Positions 36,450-49,699 of a DNA stretch of 64,000 bases are shown here, in pieces (the first letter of the stretch is position 1; each line of letters begins with the position of its first letter). A program made the position numbers and the translations under genes. The stretch is from Ashinkailepas kermadecensis (lineage: Eukaryota; Arthropoda; Thecostraca; Neolepadidae): the NCBI GenBank assembly GCA_034440615.1, contig JAOTOM010004369.1, forward strand, positions 212,195-276,194, given 5' to 3'. The notes beneath the pieces were generated by a model that was given only the letters and a program-made list of their open reading frames with translations, searched no databases and was not told the DNA's origin.

Positions 36450-38072
36450 CTTTACATGCCATTACTATCGGCGGCCGATGATTCACCGGACACCCGTTCT
36501 CTCAGGACCCCCTTGACGCGCACGCGCAGCACGTTGACCTGACCGAAACGAAATTGTGCCCGACGGATAGCCAACATTTGAATTAACACTCCAGTCATAA
36601 TAACCGGATACTTCAATTCACACCACCCATTATGGGACACTCGCACAGCACAACCTGACCACAGAGCACTCACACTCATCACACTAGCCACCCAACACAA
36701 CCTCACGGTACTCAACACCGGATCACCAACCTACCTCGTCCCAATTAGCTCCCATCTCCCTACGACCCCAGATGTAACCCTTGCATCCTCGCGCCTAGCT
36801 CTCACCCTATCCTGGACATCCGATTCCAACCCTCACTTCAGCGACCACGCACATATAACAAATACTTTTAACCAAATCCTGACCACTGGCCCACCCAATC
36901 CCCAGACTGGCCGGTGGAACTTCAAAAAAGCATCCTGGACCACCTTCTCAGAATCCCTATCCGCACAAACAGCTCACAACCCACACCTCTCACCAGAACA
37001 ATTCGCAGATATCCTTCTCACTACAGCACATCAACACATACCACAAACAAAACCACGTCATCAACACAAACCTCGCGCGACTCCCTGGTAGAACGACGAG
37101 TGCCACCGGGCGATCCGCGCGAGGAACCACGCACGACACAGATACGAAAGACACCGCACACCGGAAACATTCACAGTATACAAGCAACTTAGAGCACTCT
37201 GCAAAAGAACGATCAAAAATGCCAAAATGATTTCCTGGAAAAAAATTGCAATCAGTTTAATAGATTCATACTTCTCGGCGAAATTTGGACACTCTTGATA
37301 ACAATTCACCACCGACAAAGACCCCAATCAAAGCCATCACACTCAGACACAACAACAACACCATCATAGACCCACAAACAATAGCAAACATCTTCGCACA
37401 CAACTACCACGTTAGGTCATCCATACTCCCACGAAACCCCCCACCTCCAATCAGACACACACGCCCACATCTTTACAACACTAAGTTTACACTCACAGAA
37501 TTACAACTAGCAATCGCACAGACAGGAAACACAATCGTAGGCCCTGGATCCCAAGCCACACAATCATACATGGTAACGAACACGCAGACACAGAAGCAAA
37601 CATAGCCACAACACGACAACAAACCAGGCAATGCCCCTATTTATAATCTGACTACTACCCCACAATACGACGGGCTATCAACAAACACATACAACAAACA
37701 TGGGACACAACAATAACGCAACTTCACGAAATGCACCCCAAACACGAATATTGGCACACCATCAACCAACACACCAGATTCAAAGAACGTACACTAACAC
37801 GACTACGCATCGGGCACACAGCACTTGCACACTCTTATCTCCTGCTACAACGCCAACGACCACAATGCACAACATGTCACCGAACACTTACAATCAAACA
37901 CATACTCATCTACTGCACTAAATACAACAACCAAAGACAACATATCACAAACTACTGCACCACACACAACATCCCACTAAACTTCGCTACTCTTCTCAAC
38001 GACGATCATCCAGAATTACAAGAACATATCTTCCACTTTCTCGCTATCACACGCCTACTCGAACAACTGTGA
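36450..38072 (+). mobile_element. I-type LINE with RT deleted
   Basis: Plus strand. The endonuclease C-terminal part is readable at about 36590-36860 (GYFNSHHPLWD, then FSDHAHI). A linker segment follows with TELQLAIAQTGNTIVGPG (37285-37560), directly joined to an RNase H tail (NEHADTEANIA, about 37575) and a C-terminal region with a CTTC...HILIYC zinc-knuckle-like pattern (37731-38072). The whole RT is absent at about 37560, and several frameshifts and stops are present. Codons are unusually A/C rich. Confidence 0.8.
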
Positions 38073-38589
38073 AAAAAGACAAAAAGGATCGGGGAAAAAG
38101 ATATGTTCAAAAAGAAAAAAGGAACAAAAGACTCAGGAAAAATACAAAAATATATAAGATACGTTCCAAAAGAAAATAAAAATAAAAACCATTATCCCCA
38201 AAAGTGATTGTGTTCTTGCAATGTTAGACAACTGTGGCGATGACAACTCGTCTCTACTACATCATATTCGGCCTTCGACCAGCTCTACCACTCCATCTCT
38301 ACAACTCCATGCAACTCTGCTCAACTCAGCTCTACTCAGCTGATTTCAAGCTTCAAGACGTCTTCAAATCTACTTCGGCACCGCTCAACAAATCAGCTCA
38401 CTCCTCCTCTCTTGGTCTAATTCTTCTACCATATTATTCACACCCTCTTACCCACTCATGCCAACACAGCTAAATATACACACGGAAACAGCCGACATCA
38501 CCCACACGGTGGCAGGCTGGTCACCTACACACACACACACACACACACTTTCACGTGATGTCAGCCATTGAGATTCTTACTCTACTTGG

Positions 38590-40010
38590 AACAAAGTCCC
38601 AGATTACACTTGGCACGTCGACAACGTAAACGGCCCGCATAGGAAATGGGGCGCAGCCATACTCATTGCAAACAGCATACCTCATCGTCGAGTAACGTTA
38701 AATACTTCCCTGAATTGCGTAGCAGTCAGCCTCAAATTTGCTCATTGCCAAACCACAGTCATCACACTATACATTTCACCGTCAGCTGCAACCCCCATAC
38801 CACAGGAGCTGAGCGACTTGCTGCTTCAGGCTCCTCCACCAGTTCTCATTATGGAAGACTTTAATGCTAAACACCCCTCTTGGGGAACCGACCAGACGGA
38901 CACTAGAGGGCGCGAAATTCACCAGTTTATTTCGGGCCACAACTTAGTACTTCTTAACACCGGGCCGCCACCCACCACAGCCGTACCTTAGGAGGATCGG
39001 ACAGTTGCATTGACGTAACATGTTGCTCCCAACGACTAAGCTCACTATTTGATTGGTCAGTTTCGGACGTCCCCGGGCTGAGCGACCACTACCCAATCAC
39101 AATTAGGCTCAGCACGTACGCTATCCACCACACTAAGCTATTTAGACCATCTTGGAACTTGAAAAGAGCGGACTGGGCTAAATTCGAAGATCAGGTGAAC
39201 CTCAACCTAGCAACTTCGGAGACCGGCAAACTCGACACAATCCTAAGGGCCAGCAGCTCAGCAGCCCGCATCCCGCATTAGCCCGCTGTCTCCATTCTCA
39301 TGAGACGCAAAGCTAGAAACGTAGTAATTTGCTCAGACTTCAAATCCGGCCTTCAGTCAATTAGCAACACCCACGACTGTCCACATCACGTCATTGATAT
39401 AATCCAACAAATCGTGGCCGATAACGTAAACATTAACTTTTCCTTCCTCTGGATTCCGGGCCATGCCAACATCCCTGATAACGAAGAAGCAGACAGGCTC
39501 GTAAGGCAACCCTTAGCATCGAACACTTACCCTAGCATGGAATATTCGGTAACCGATTGCAAAGCACTCCTACAACACCACCTTCGCCACCATTAACAGA
39601 ACAGATGGACACAACACAACTCAACACAACACAAATCCAACCACACCCACGCAATCAAGCCAAAGGTAGGCACATGGAACACATCAAATCAATCTCACCG
39701 ACAAAAAGAAGTCATCCTCCCTAGACTTAGAACTGGTTGCACAAAGCTGACACAGCCTCAATTAGAGGGTGACCAATATACAACACCTTACTGCGGCACC
39801 TGCAACACCACGTTAAGCATAGGCCATATGCTGCTAGACTAGTAGCTTTAGCTCTCAAAGACAACCACTGAAGGCATTCTGCCAAAGGCGATAGGGCATC
39901 ACCCTATCGCTTCCATCGCTTATCGGTGACAAGCACCCAGAACTCATTCAATGCTATTTGAATATCTGTATGCCACAAAACTAGCAGGAACACTGTAGGC
40001 ACCACACCAC
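38590..40010 (+). mobile_element. Second I-type LINE with RT deleted
   Basis: The endonuclease reads in one frame from 38600 to about 38990 (KWGAAILIANSIPHRRV, MEDFNAKHPSWG where most members have GDFN), then GLSDHYPITI near 39080. At about 39285-39300 it jumps to RNase H (RKARNVVICSDFK, LWIPGHANIPDNEEADRL, 39300-39596) and a C-terminal region to about 40000 with CGTCNTTLSIGH. RT is missing. It belongs to the same family as the minus-strand copy at 18841-21189, with which it shares the RNase H sequence nearly word for word. Confidence 0.82.
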
Positions 40011-40079
40011 CAACACTCACATCAACTCGCAAAGCATGACCGCGAAACACTCGCAGGAAACACGTAAATAGCCATCCCC

Positions 40080-40345
40080 AAATGGCGTCGGAAGTACATG
40101 AGCCGATTTGCTTCCCAATTAGACAAAATGGCTACCAAGCGGTGCCGTCGGACGTACATGAGCCGACTTACTTTAGGAAAACACAAAAACTAAAACTAAA
40201 AATAAAAATTAGCATAACGTAAAACGACTATCCAGAGGAGCCATCGGACGTAGATGAGCCGAATTGCCTTGCGTAACATAACGTTTACGTTATGTAACAT
40301 AACGTAAACGGCTACCCAGAGGTACAGCGGACGTAGAAGAGGGGA
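40080..40345 (+). repeat. Four diverged tandem units 3' of a LINE
   Basis: The phrase GTCGGACGTACATGAGCCGA or a variant recurs four times (about 40087, 40146, 40245, 40328), 60-100 bp apart. CATAACGT-type inverted words lie between the last two. It probably belongs to the 3' end of the LINE at 38590-40010. Confidence 0.6.
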
Positions 40346-40884
40346 ATTGCAAAACACCGTACTAACCCAACCGACAACCCTGCACGGCATGCTTAGACTA
40401 ACCCACTACTAACAACTAACACGCGGCGGCCGGTGTGATAGGCGGTGTGGACGATTACCTCTTTGTCCGCACGGTAAAGATACATCGGTGCTCTTCGATA
40501 AGAGTAGGCTCAAACCGGCACCCTGGCAAAATCAACTTCTCGCCACTCTCAAAAGACCCCCACCCCCACCCAAACTACAAATTATTTTGTGGAGGAATAA
40601 AGTAAAATTAAAACTATTTAGACATCTGGGAGATCTCCCCAACCCAGCCCCCGCCTTCAGCCCCGAAAATATCACACAAACTATAACGTAAAATTCCCTT
40701 AACGTAAACGTACACTTGCCTGCACCTTGATTGCAAACACTCGCTATTATGGACAGACATGTAACGTACTCGCTTTAAAGGCGGCGCAAATGACCTTTAT
40801 GGTCTGGCACGACTAAAAAAAACACTCTCCCCCCATCCCCGATGTCAGCCATATCTCGTAACTTGTGATGTGAGCCGTGCCACG
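40346..40884. other. Intergenic, probable LINE 3' sequence
   Basis: No gene is seen. A- and C-rich sequence continues, with CGGCGGCCGGTGTGATAGGCGG at about 40425. It may be the LINE 3' UTR. Confidence 0.4.
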
Positions 40885-40960
40885 CGCCACAAACTGCGCC
40901 TGGAAACGGAACTGTTGCGTCGCGTTCAATCTCTAGACGGAGACGGGACAGTTCGTTGGT
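40885..40960 (+). repeat. Second copy of the 35830-35925 repeat
   Basis: Same order of shared words as at 35830. The downstream CCACGGCAATG also has a counterpart at 36345. Confidence 0.65.
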
Positions 40961-43900
40961 GATAGGCTTACCACGGCAATGCTAAAACATATGGACTTTA
41001 CCTCTAGTGGTAGCGTTTCCCCCCCCTCCCCACACCGTCCCCTCGATCATGGTAACTAAATTGCTTCGGTACGCTTCTGATACATGCACTGGAAAAGATG
41101 AGCACGTATATGTCTGGATGATCAGGAAAAACAAATTGACTCGGTATGTTAAGAAGCAAAACGACCTGATTATAAACATAATCCATACTCAATGATAAAT
41201 ACATAAGTTATCACTATAACTGGAGATCTTTTTCAAACATCTGTCACCCACGCTCATGGCCGAGTAGCAGGTTTTTCACCCCTGACGAAGCCAGTCAACC
41301 ACGACTGGCGCCCTCGTCACCGCTGGAAGCCCAAGGTGAGTGGAATATCGGGTTATCGGCCACGTTGGTGTGTCAGCTCTAAGCAGTTTGGGCGAACGAT
41401 AGTGGACACGCGCGGCCACGCTACTGCTAGCGCTTCGTTTGCACCTGGCGGCGGAAGCTCGAACTGTAAGCATGCCATCGGGTCGCATAGCGGCCGCGGC
41501 CGCCAGATGCTAAATCATGAAGATAATTGTCAAAACCAAAGAAAGTATGCTATCTGGAGATTTTGCCCCACCTGTGCTGGATACATTCATCATTTCTTCA
41601 TCAGCTGATACAACTTAGACTCGAGTATAATGGCCGTCAGTAATCGTCAATTTTGTTTTAAAGTTGACATGTTCCCATGTTTCCGTATACCTTTAGCATG
41701 GGGAACGCCAGAAGCTTTATGTGGTCGCATGTGAATTTGGATATTTTGATCAAACGATGGTACTAACTAAAAATGCCCCCTCTGAAACCTCCTCAGAATT
41801 TATCACTCGTTTCAATGAAGGTATTCCTGATCAACTGACACTGCCGCTATACATCGTCAAATTTGCTTAAAGATGAAATAGCATCGCAAGTATGTCTTTA
41901 AGTGAGGACAGTGTCAATTTCTTGCAGATAATAAGGGCCCTGGTGTATAATAGAACTATTTTAACAATACTAATGTTTTTAAAAAATCTTCAAATTTTCT
42001 TTAAAAAACACATTTTTTTAACACAAACACAAAACACACATTTTTATCCATCTTTCAAGATTATTCTCTTCCATTAAAAGTTAGGCTAGGTTAGTCTAGA
42101 CTATGTGGCTTTTTCCATTTACTTAACATTATTTGGTATGCTATATGACCCAACCCAAAGCTCATCTTTTGGTGTTACTTTGTCTGCCAACTGAGAAACA
42201 AAAACTGCAAAGGAAATGAGTGGTACGATCATGCTAACTACCTTTCTAAATATGACATTGGGAAAAAATCCAAGAGTTACAAAATTACTTGAAAGGAAAA
42301 ATACATATTTACAATAATCCTATATACCATAGGTATTGTGACTTGCAATTTTGAGTATTTATTCCTTGTGAATTAATTGGCAGGACCAATTAACTATGGA
42401 GTTAAATGATAACATATACTCTTAAATGTTATGAGGATGAATGATCGAAACCTGGTTGAAACATCTCAAGCCAATGCAACACAGAATACCAAACAGTTCT
42501 TGATTTGTGTTTTCATTTGCTCACATACCACAGTTTTCAACTACATTTTACAGAATAAGTTTATATTTCCATTGAACACAAACTCACTTTGTTACACAGC
42601 AGATAGATCCTTTGTCCAAAGATGCATGACCATGTTTCACCAAATACATCCCAGCTCATGATTGCAGGCACCTACCTGTCAAACTGCATTCTCCCAGACC
42701 ACTCATATGCTACTGTAAGACAAAACTTTGGTAAATTTGTGCATTAGAGTAATGTTTCAATGCTTGGAATTTTTGCAAATGCAATGTTTGTTACAATGAT
42801 TAAGATAATGTGACCACTCATTTCCTGTGCAAATACTTACTCTTCAGTTGACAAGCAAAATCATACCAAGCAAGAGCTTTGATTCAGATAACTTAACATA
42901 AAATGCATGTTAAAGTGAGTTATCATAACATAGCCTGAGAAAACCTAAATAGCATACAACCTAACAAGCCCAATAATGTAACCTAAGGTAACCTAACCAA
43001 GTTTAATCTCCCTTTTAGGAAAATAAACTAAGAAAAAGAAAAATATGAAAACATTGCGTTTTTTTCAAGATTGTCCAAATTAATAAAGCCTAACACAGCC
43101 CAACCAAACCTGGCCTAACCTGCCCTTGAGATGAAAGATTCCTCCAAAATTGAGTTTATTGAACTTTAAGATATTCACAAGGGAAGTCTACCACTCTCGT
43201 TACCTCCATAAAGCAAACAAAGATATGAGGTTTGGTTAGGCTAAGTTTTCTAATTTGGAAAATATGTATTTTTGTATTTAACAAAAAACTTTTTTTTTCT
43301 CTTCCATAACAGGTTAGGCTAGGTTCTTAAATCGGAAAAAAATGTTCAGAAGAAAATTCACCAAATGTAGTCTTGCCATTTATGGAAATACTTGATGTCT
43401 TGGAAATAATTTTTGCAGTGCAATGCTTATGAATGTGCTTAACATGACGTGACCACTTATTTCCTCTGCAAATGCATACTTTTGACTCAGGATGCGAAAT
43501 ACAAGCCAGAAAGGGGGTGCTGAGTTCAGCACCCCCTTTATCATATAACATAATATTCAGCAAGTAACATTGAAAATACAGAAGAAATGTAACATAACCA
43601 AAAATAATTTAGCCTAATCTTCCATGCAAGAAAGGAATCTTTTTTAAACATAAAATTTCTGAACAACTTTATTGGTAAACATTTTCAGTGTAAAAAACCT
43701 AACCTAGCTAACCTAGCCTGAACAGTTTTTGAAGAAGACTGCATGCTTCATGGAGGTGAAATGTGTGTAAAACTTGTCATGGTTACCTTAAACTGCAAAA
43801 ATATCATTTTGTTAACAGCATGTTTCAGATGATTTGGGCTTTAGGGCACATAAACTGCATTGGTGACATAGCTTTTAAAATTATTTCTTCTGACAAGAGG

Positions 43901-44365
43901 TTAGGCTGGGTTAGGTTAAGTTATGTTCCCTTTTCTTTCCTAAGGTCATTATTCTTAGAATATTACCCAATTCAAAGCCCATTTAGCCCAATTTGCCTGC
44001 CTTGTGAAATGTAAGCATTTATGGAAGAAATTATTGGTCATCCAAAAACAAATGAAAAAAATAATCTGCAGAATTTTCCACACAAAAAAACCTAATATAA
44101 CTGAAGCTAACAAAACATATCCCTGTTTTCTTCATGGAGTTAAAATACGTGCAAGACATGTGCTGCGAATACCTTAAAGCACAGAAATACTGGAATTTTT
44201 GCCTTCTTGCAGCAAATGATTTGTATTAAATTTCACCATGGTGTGTAGGTATATTGCCACAATTTTGCAAAACGAACAAGCCTGGGCACATCATTTGCAT
44301 GTGGCATCCAAATCAAACAAATCTGAACACAGCTTCAGAACTTTAACATGTAGGTATCCAGACAG
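40961..44365. other. AT-rich region with dispersed short repeats
   Basis: No gene is supported; frames are short and AT-driven. It contains three copies of a short element around TGTGACCACTCATTTCC (42770-42860 and 43415-43495 on plus, 42170-42240 on minus), many degenerate CCTAACC/GGTTAGG tracts, and a strong hairpin at 43510-43539. Confidence 0.55.
43510..43539. repeat. Perfect 14-bp inverted repeat, 2-nt loop
   Basis: Arms AAAGGGGGTGCTGA and TCAGCACCCCCTTT around GT. GC-rich arms in an AT-rich context. Confidence 0.95.
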
Positions 44366-44369
44366 CAAG

Positions 44370-47300
44370 GACGTCGCCACCGGGGGGGCAGGGGGGGCAG
44401 TGCCGTGAAACTGGGGGGCGCCGCCCCCTGAAATTTGAGGAGGCCCCCCATCCGCAAATACACAGCAAAAAATGTGAGCAAGGAGGCCGACGGGACAGAA
44501 GATCATACTGTTAATGAGGCCTCAAGACTGACGAGGCCCCCAGGAAATATAATCAGGTCTCTATAAGAGACGTAGAACAGAGATTGGAAGGAGGCCCCCA
44601 GGACGAAAAGGAGGCCCCATGACGAAAAGGACGAAAGGGAGGCCCCCATGACGAAAAGGAGGCACCCATGACGAAAATGAGGCCCCAAGACGTAGAACAG
44701 AGATTAGGATGAGGCCCCCAGGAAGAAAAGGAGGCCCACAGGACGAAAAGGAGGCCCCCAGGACGAAAAGGAGGCCCCAGGACGAAAAGGAGGCCCCAAT
44801 ACATAGAACAGAGGTTGGGAAGAGGCCCCCAGGACGAAAAGGAGGCCCCCAGGACGAAAGGAATGCACCCAAGGACAAAAAGGAGGCCCCCAAGACGTAG
44901 AACAGAGATTTGGATGAGGTCCCCAGGACGAAAAGGAGGCCCCCAGGACGAAAAGGAGGCCCCATGACGAAAAGGAGGCCCCCAGGACGAAAGGAATGCA
45001 CCCAAGGACAAAAAGGAGGCCCCAAAGACGTAGAACAGATATTGGGATGAGGTCCCCAGGACGAAAAGGAGGCCCCCAGGACGAAAAGGAGGCCCCTAAG
45101 ACGTAGAACAGAGATTGGGAGGTGGGCCCCAGGACGAAAAGGAGGCCTCCAGGACGAAAATGATGCCCCCAGGACGCAAAGGAGGCACCCAAGACGTAGA
45201 ACAGAGATTGGGAGGAGGCCCCCATGACTAAAAGGAGGCCCTCGGGACGAAAGGAGGACCCCAGAACGAAAGGGATGCACCCAAGGACAAAAAGGAGGCC
45301 CCCAAGACGTAGAACAGAGATTGGGATGAGGTCCCCAGGACGAAAAGGAGGTCACCAGGACGAAAAGGAGGCCCCCAGGACGAAAAGGAGGCCCCAAGAC
45401 GTAGAACAGAGATTGGGAGGAGGCCCCCAGGACGAAAAGGAGGTCCCCAGGACGAAAAGGAAGCCCCAAGACGCAGAACAGAGATTTGGAGGAGGCCCCC
45501 AGGACGAAAAGGGGGCACTCAGGACGAAAAGGATGACCCCAGGACGAAAAGGAGGCCCCCAGGACGAAAAGGATGCACCCAAGGACGAAAAGGATGCTCT
45601 CAAGACGTAGAACAGGGATTGGGATGAGGTCCCCAGGACGAAAAGGAGGCCCTCAGGACGAAAAGGAGGCCCCAAGACGTAGAACAGAGATTGTGAGGTG
45701 GCCCCCAGGACGAAAAGGATGCCCCAGGACGCAAAGGAGGCACCCAAGACGTAGAACAGAGATTGGGAGGAGGCCCCCTGGACGAAAAGGAGGCCCCTAA
45801 GACGTAGAACAGAGATTGGTAGGTGGCCCCCATGACAAAAAGGAGGCCCTCAGGACGAAAAGGAGGCACCCAGGACGAGAAAGAGGCCCCTAAGACGTAG
45901 AACAGAGATTGTGAGGTGGCCCCCAGGACGAAAAGGAGGCCTCCAGGACGAAAAGGATGTCCCCAGGACGCAAAGGAAGCACCCAAGACGTAGAACAGAG
46001 ATTGGGAGGAGGCCCGCAGGACTAAAAGGAGGCCCTAGGACGAAAAAGAGGCCCCCAGAACGAAAAGGATGCACCTAAGGACGAAAAGGAGTCCCCTAAG
46101 ACGTAGAACAGAGATTGGGAGGTAGCCCCCAGGATGAAAAGGAGGCCCCAGGACGAAAAGGAGGCACCCAGTACGAAAAGGAGGCCCTCAGGACGGAAAG
46201 GATGCCACCGATATGGGCAAGAAGCCAACCAGGTTAGACGAAAAGGCTTCCCATGGGTGGCAAGATAGTCTTAATTTAGAAAACGAGGCCCCCAAGACGG
46301 AAGAGGATGCCCCTGCAATATACAATTAAGACAATATAGGGGAGATTTATCCGGACGCAATAGGGGCCCCAAGACGGGTAAGAAGGTCTCCGCATGAATG
46401 AGAGAAGGCCACCGAGACCAGCCAGATGAGGTCCATATTTTGGAAGAGGAGGACCCTAGAAGAGAAAATCTAGGACTAGGACGCAAAAGCACCCTGCTAA
46501 GAGGATAATGAGGCTCCAAACACAGATAAGGAGGCCCCCATGACGTGAGAGGAGGCCCCTAATTTAAAAAAGGAGTCACCTAGGAGAGGGTAGGAGTCCC
46601 CAGAAATCAAGAGAATGTCAAAAATGGCACGGAGGAAACCAAGATTGCAAAGGAGGCCCCAACACCGGAAAGTAGGCCGCATAATATGAGAGGAGGCCCT
46701 AAGACGGAAAAGGAAGCCAGTGGATATGAGATGAGGTTTCGGAGACGCAAAAGCAGGCCCCAAACAGGTGAGGTTCCACCGAGATAGAAAAGGACGATCC
46801 AGAGACGTGGCAAGAGGCACCTAATTGGGAAGAGAACGACAGAAGATTGGAAATGAGACCCCATGATGAACGAGGAGGCGCCTAAAATAGGAGAGAAAGG
46901 CCATTGGATAAGAGAAATGGCTCCCAGGCGGAAAAGAAGGCTAGAAGACGGCTAAGAAGGTCCCCGGGAAATAATAAGGCCAATAAGATAGGAAAGGTTG
47001 CCAGTAATTTGGCAGAGGGGGCGCCTGGAAGACAAGAGGAGTCCACCAGGAGATAAGAGACCACCCCTAAGACGGGTAAAGATCGAATCCACATGCAGAG
47101 CAGGAGGCCCCAAGACGTGAGAGGAGGCCCCTAATTTGAAAAAGAAGGCCTCTAGAAGAGAAATGAGGCATCTGCCGGACTCGAGAGGAGTCCCTCAAGA
47201 AGGAGTAGGTCTCCAGGACCAAATGAGACCCCGAAAACCGGAAAGAGTTCCCAGGAAATGAGAGGAGGCCCTTAAGATGGGAGTGGTAGCAGGTATGGAA

Positions 47301-47640
47301 GAGGTGCGGTTTCCAAAATTGAAGATCCCTCAAAACGGGTAAGGCTTTGCCATGATAAAGGAAGAGGCCCACGAGGCGTGGCAGGAGGCCCCTAATTTGG
47401 CAGAGAATGCCCCTCGAAGATGAGAGGAAGCCCCATGCCTTGTTAAAGGGTCCCCAGAATGCAAGAGGAAGCCCTCCAAGACGGGAGAGGAGGACCATTG
47501 AATATGGAGGAGGGTAGGACACACAAGGAGACGTCGAAAACCAGTAAAAAGGCGCTAGGAAATGAGACGAGACCTTTAAGACGCGACAGGAGGCCTATAA
47601 TTTGCAAGAAGAAACCATTAAGAAATAGTAGGAGTCGTGT
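44370..47640 (+). repeat. GGCCCC-rich dispersed repeat with expanded 20-bp array
   Basis: Starts GACGTCGCCACCGGGGGGGC, like the copy at 18066. The core at about 44590-46195 is a tandem array of GGAGGCCCCCAGGACGAAAA units (19-20 bp), punctuated every few units by AAGACGTAGAACAGAGATTG. After 46200 the copy aligns again with 18310-18840, then continues as degenerate units. Frames up to 302 codons exist on both strands but come from an array with few stop codons. Confidence 0.92.
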
Positions 47641-47649
47641 CTGGGTACT

Positions 47650-49340
47650 TTAAAATCACGATATGGGCCCCAAAAGATCCGGCGGGGCCCCCGCAAATTA
47701 TGCTGAGCCTGGGCTACCAAAAATTCACGCCCGGACCACCACAATCATGCCAGGGGCACGACAGGTCGTACCGTGCCCCAACAGTCTGATTGGGACTAAA
47801 ACAAATGAAGCCGGAGCAACGAAAAACAATCCGGACATGGATAATAACTTTGGGGGCCCAACAATGACGACAAAAGCACCCAAAGCGCATTGGACCCCCA
47901 AAAAGTGTCGAGGCCGCTATAGCTCGCGCTAGGGATCCAAGAGAATGACGTCGGGGCCCAAAAGATCACATTGGACTAAAAAAAGTCGCGTCGCAGCCCT
48001 TGAAAATCACACTGGAGGCCCAGAAGGTCGCACCGGGGCCCCAAAAGTTGCAGCTGCCCCAAAAATCAATCCTTAATCGGAATGTCACTCTGGGACAAAA
48101 AAAAACTCCTTCAGTGGCCGCAGTGCTATATCAAAGGGGCAAATGCCCCCTCCATCCTGAGAGGGATAAGCTCCCAAGAATCGTGCCGGGGCCTCAAAAA
48201 TCGCGCTGGGACCACCAAAATTCGCGTTGGTCCACCAGAATTCGCGTATGGGTCTCCAAATAAATACGGCGAGCCCCGGAAAACTCGCTCCGAGGCCCGA
48301 AAAATTGCAACAGGAACCGCCAAAATCGCGTTGGGGCCACAGCTAAATACAACGCGTCCCACAAACTCGAACCAGGCACCTCAAATATCGCGCTCGGGAC
48401 CCACAATTCCCATCGGTAGTCCCGTCAAGGCTCTCAAAAATTGGCGTCTTGGGCCACACGTAAGCACAGTGTAACCACAAACACCGGACCGGTATCCGAA
48501 AAAATCAAGCTGGAGCCCTCCAAAATAAGGAGGGATTCCAACAACTAGATGCCCAGGTTAAAAAAATGGCTCTGGAGCACCGAACATATTATCAGATGCC
48601 TTCACAAATTGCATACGGCACCGAAAAACAAACTGGATCTCCAACAATCGAGGTGGGATACAAAAACATGGCACCAAGGGCTCGAGAAATCAGGCCGAGA
48701 TTCGGACTTTTAAAAAATCAGAAAGGCTTCACAAAAATCGTATTGAGCCCAGAAAACTGGGGTTGGGTCTCCGGAACCACGCGCCTAGGCGCGATAAGCC
48801 TCTCTGGGACCTAGAAACATCGTACCGGAGCCCCAAAATTGTACTGGGGCACCACAACTGTGCGTCGGAAGCCCAAAATAGACACATCGGGACCCTAAGA
48901 GCACAACGGGGGCCGAAAATACAACTGGCCCTCCAAAGCGCACAGAGTCTCACAAAAAGCGACAGAGCCTTAACACATGCGTTGCAGCCATGAATATACA
49001 TACCGGGAGGTCTAAAAAATATACCGGAAGCTCTCAAGGCACACAGGGGTCATGATAACGCACAAGGACCTGAAAAAGTGGTTGAGGCCGCAAAAGGCAA
49101 CATGGTTCCAAAACAAACAAAAAGGCCGGGCGCTAAATAAACACATCGGGGTCTTCGAAAACGCCCTGACACGTGAAAAAAAATTTCGGTGCGCAAAAAT
49201 GCAACAAACCATAAAACGAGCAGGGGGTTCGAAAATGTTTTAGGCCCCTAACAAAAATGGATTGGAGCCATAATACACAATCATAGAGCAAGAAAGACGC
49301 AATGGGTCCAAAACCAGAATGCTGAGGCAGGGCCTCGGTT
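47650..49340 (-). repeat. GGGCCC / A-tract repeat family, long copy
   Basis: Diverged units with GGGGCCC and AAAAATCGCG. It matches 21195-21900 in the same orientation (CCCTCC.TCCTGAGAGGGATAAGCTCC; CTCGAAC.AGGCACC) and forms an inverted pair with 49700-50455. Confidence 0.8.
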
Positions 49341-49699
49341 CGGTAGCCAATCTGGGAGGATAGCAGCAAAGATATGAAGTGCATCAAACCTCAGCGGAAA
49401 CCGCATTTCATAACTACCAGAAAATGTGGAAAGTAGGAAACTAATGATCGAATTTAATCAATCGACTTTTCGCAGCGAACGCCCATACGAAGCATTCCAT
49501 CACGTCAAATATGGCGCAATTGTATCATGTGGCAGCAATTAGCAAAACGCAGAAGGCCTCGCAGAGGCCGTAGCATCGCACGCAGTGTGGCGAATGCACC
49601 GAATACGAAAGATGGGTGTGCACGTGCACTGACGTTGCCGTCGTGGCGACCGGGTGTTATGAACTGGAATGCCTAAAATTGTGAAATTTTGTATTTTAA
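49341..49699. other. Spacer between inverted repeat copies
   Basis: About 360 bp of unique-looking sequence; no gene. Confidence 0.5.

Noticed and set aside
43080..43940. Telomeric (TTAGG)n sequence
   Set aside because: CCTAACC/GGTTAGG words are scattered and degenerate with no uninterrupted array, so this is not a telomere.
44561..45469. Open frame of 302 codons on the minus strand with FSSWGPPFRPGG-type repeats
   Set aside because: It lies wholly in the 20-bp GGCCCC array. Open frames occur in several frames on both strands because the unit yields few stops, and the period is not a multiple of three, so no frame is favoured.
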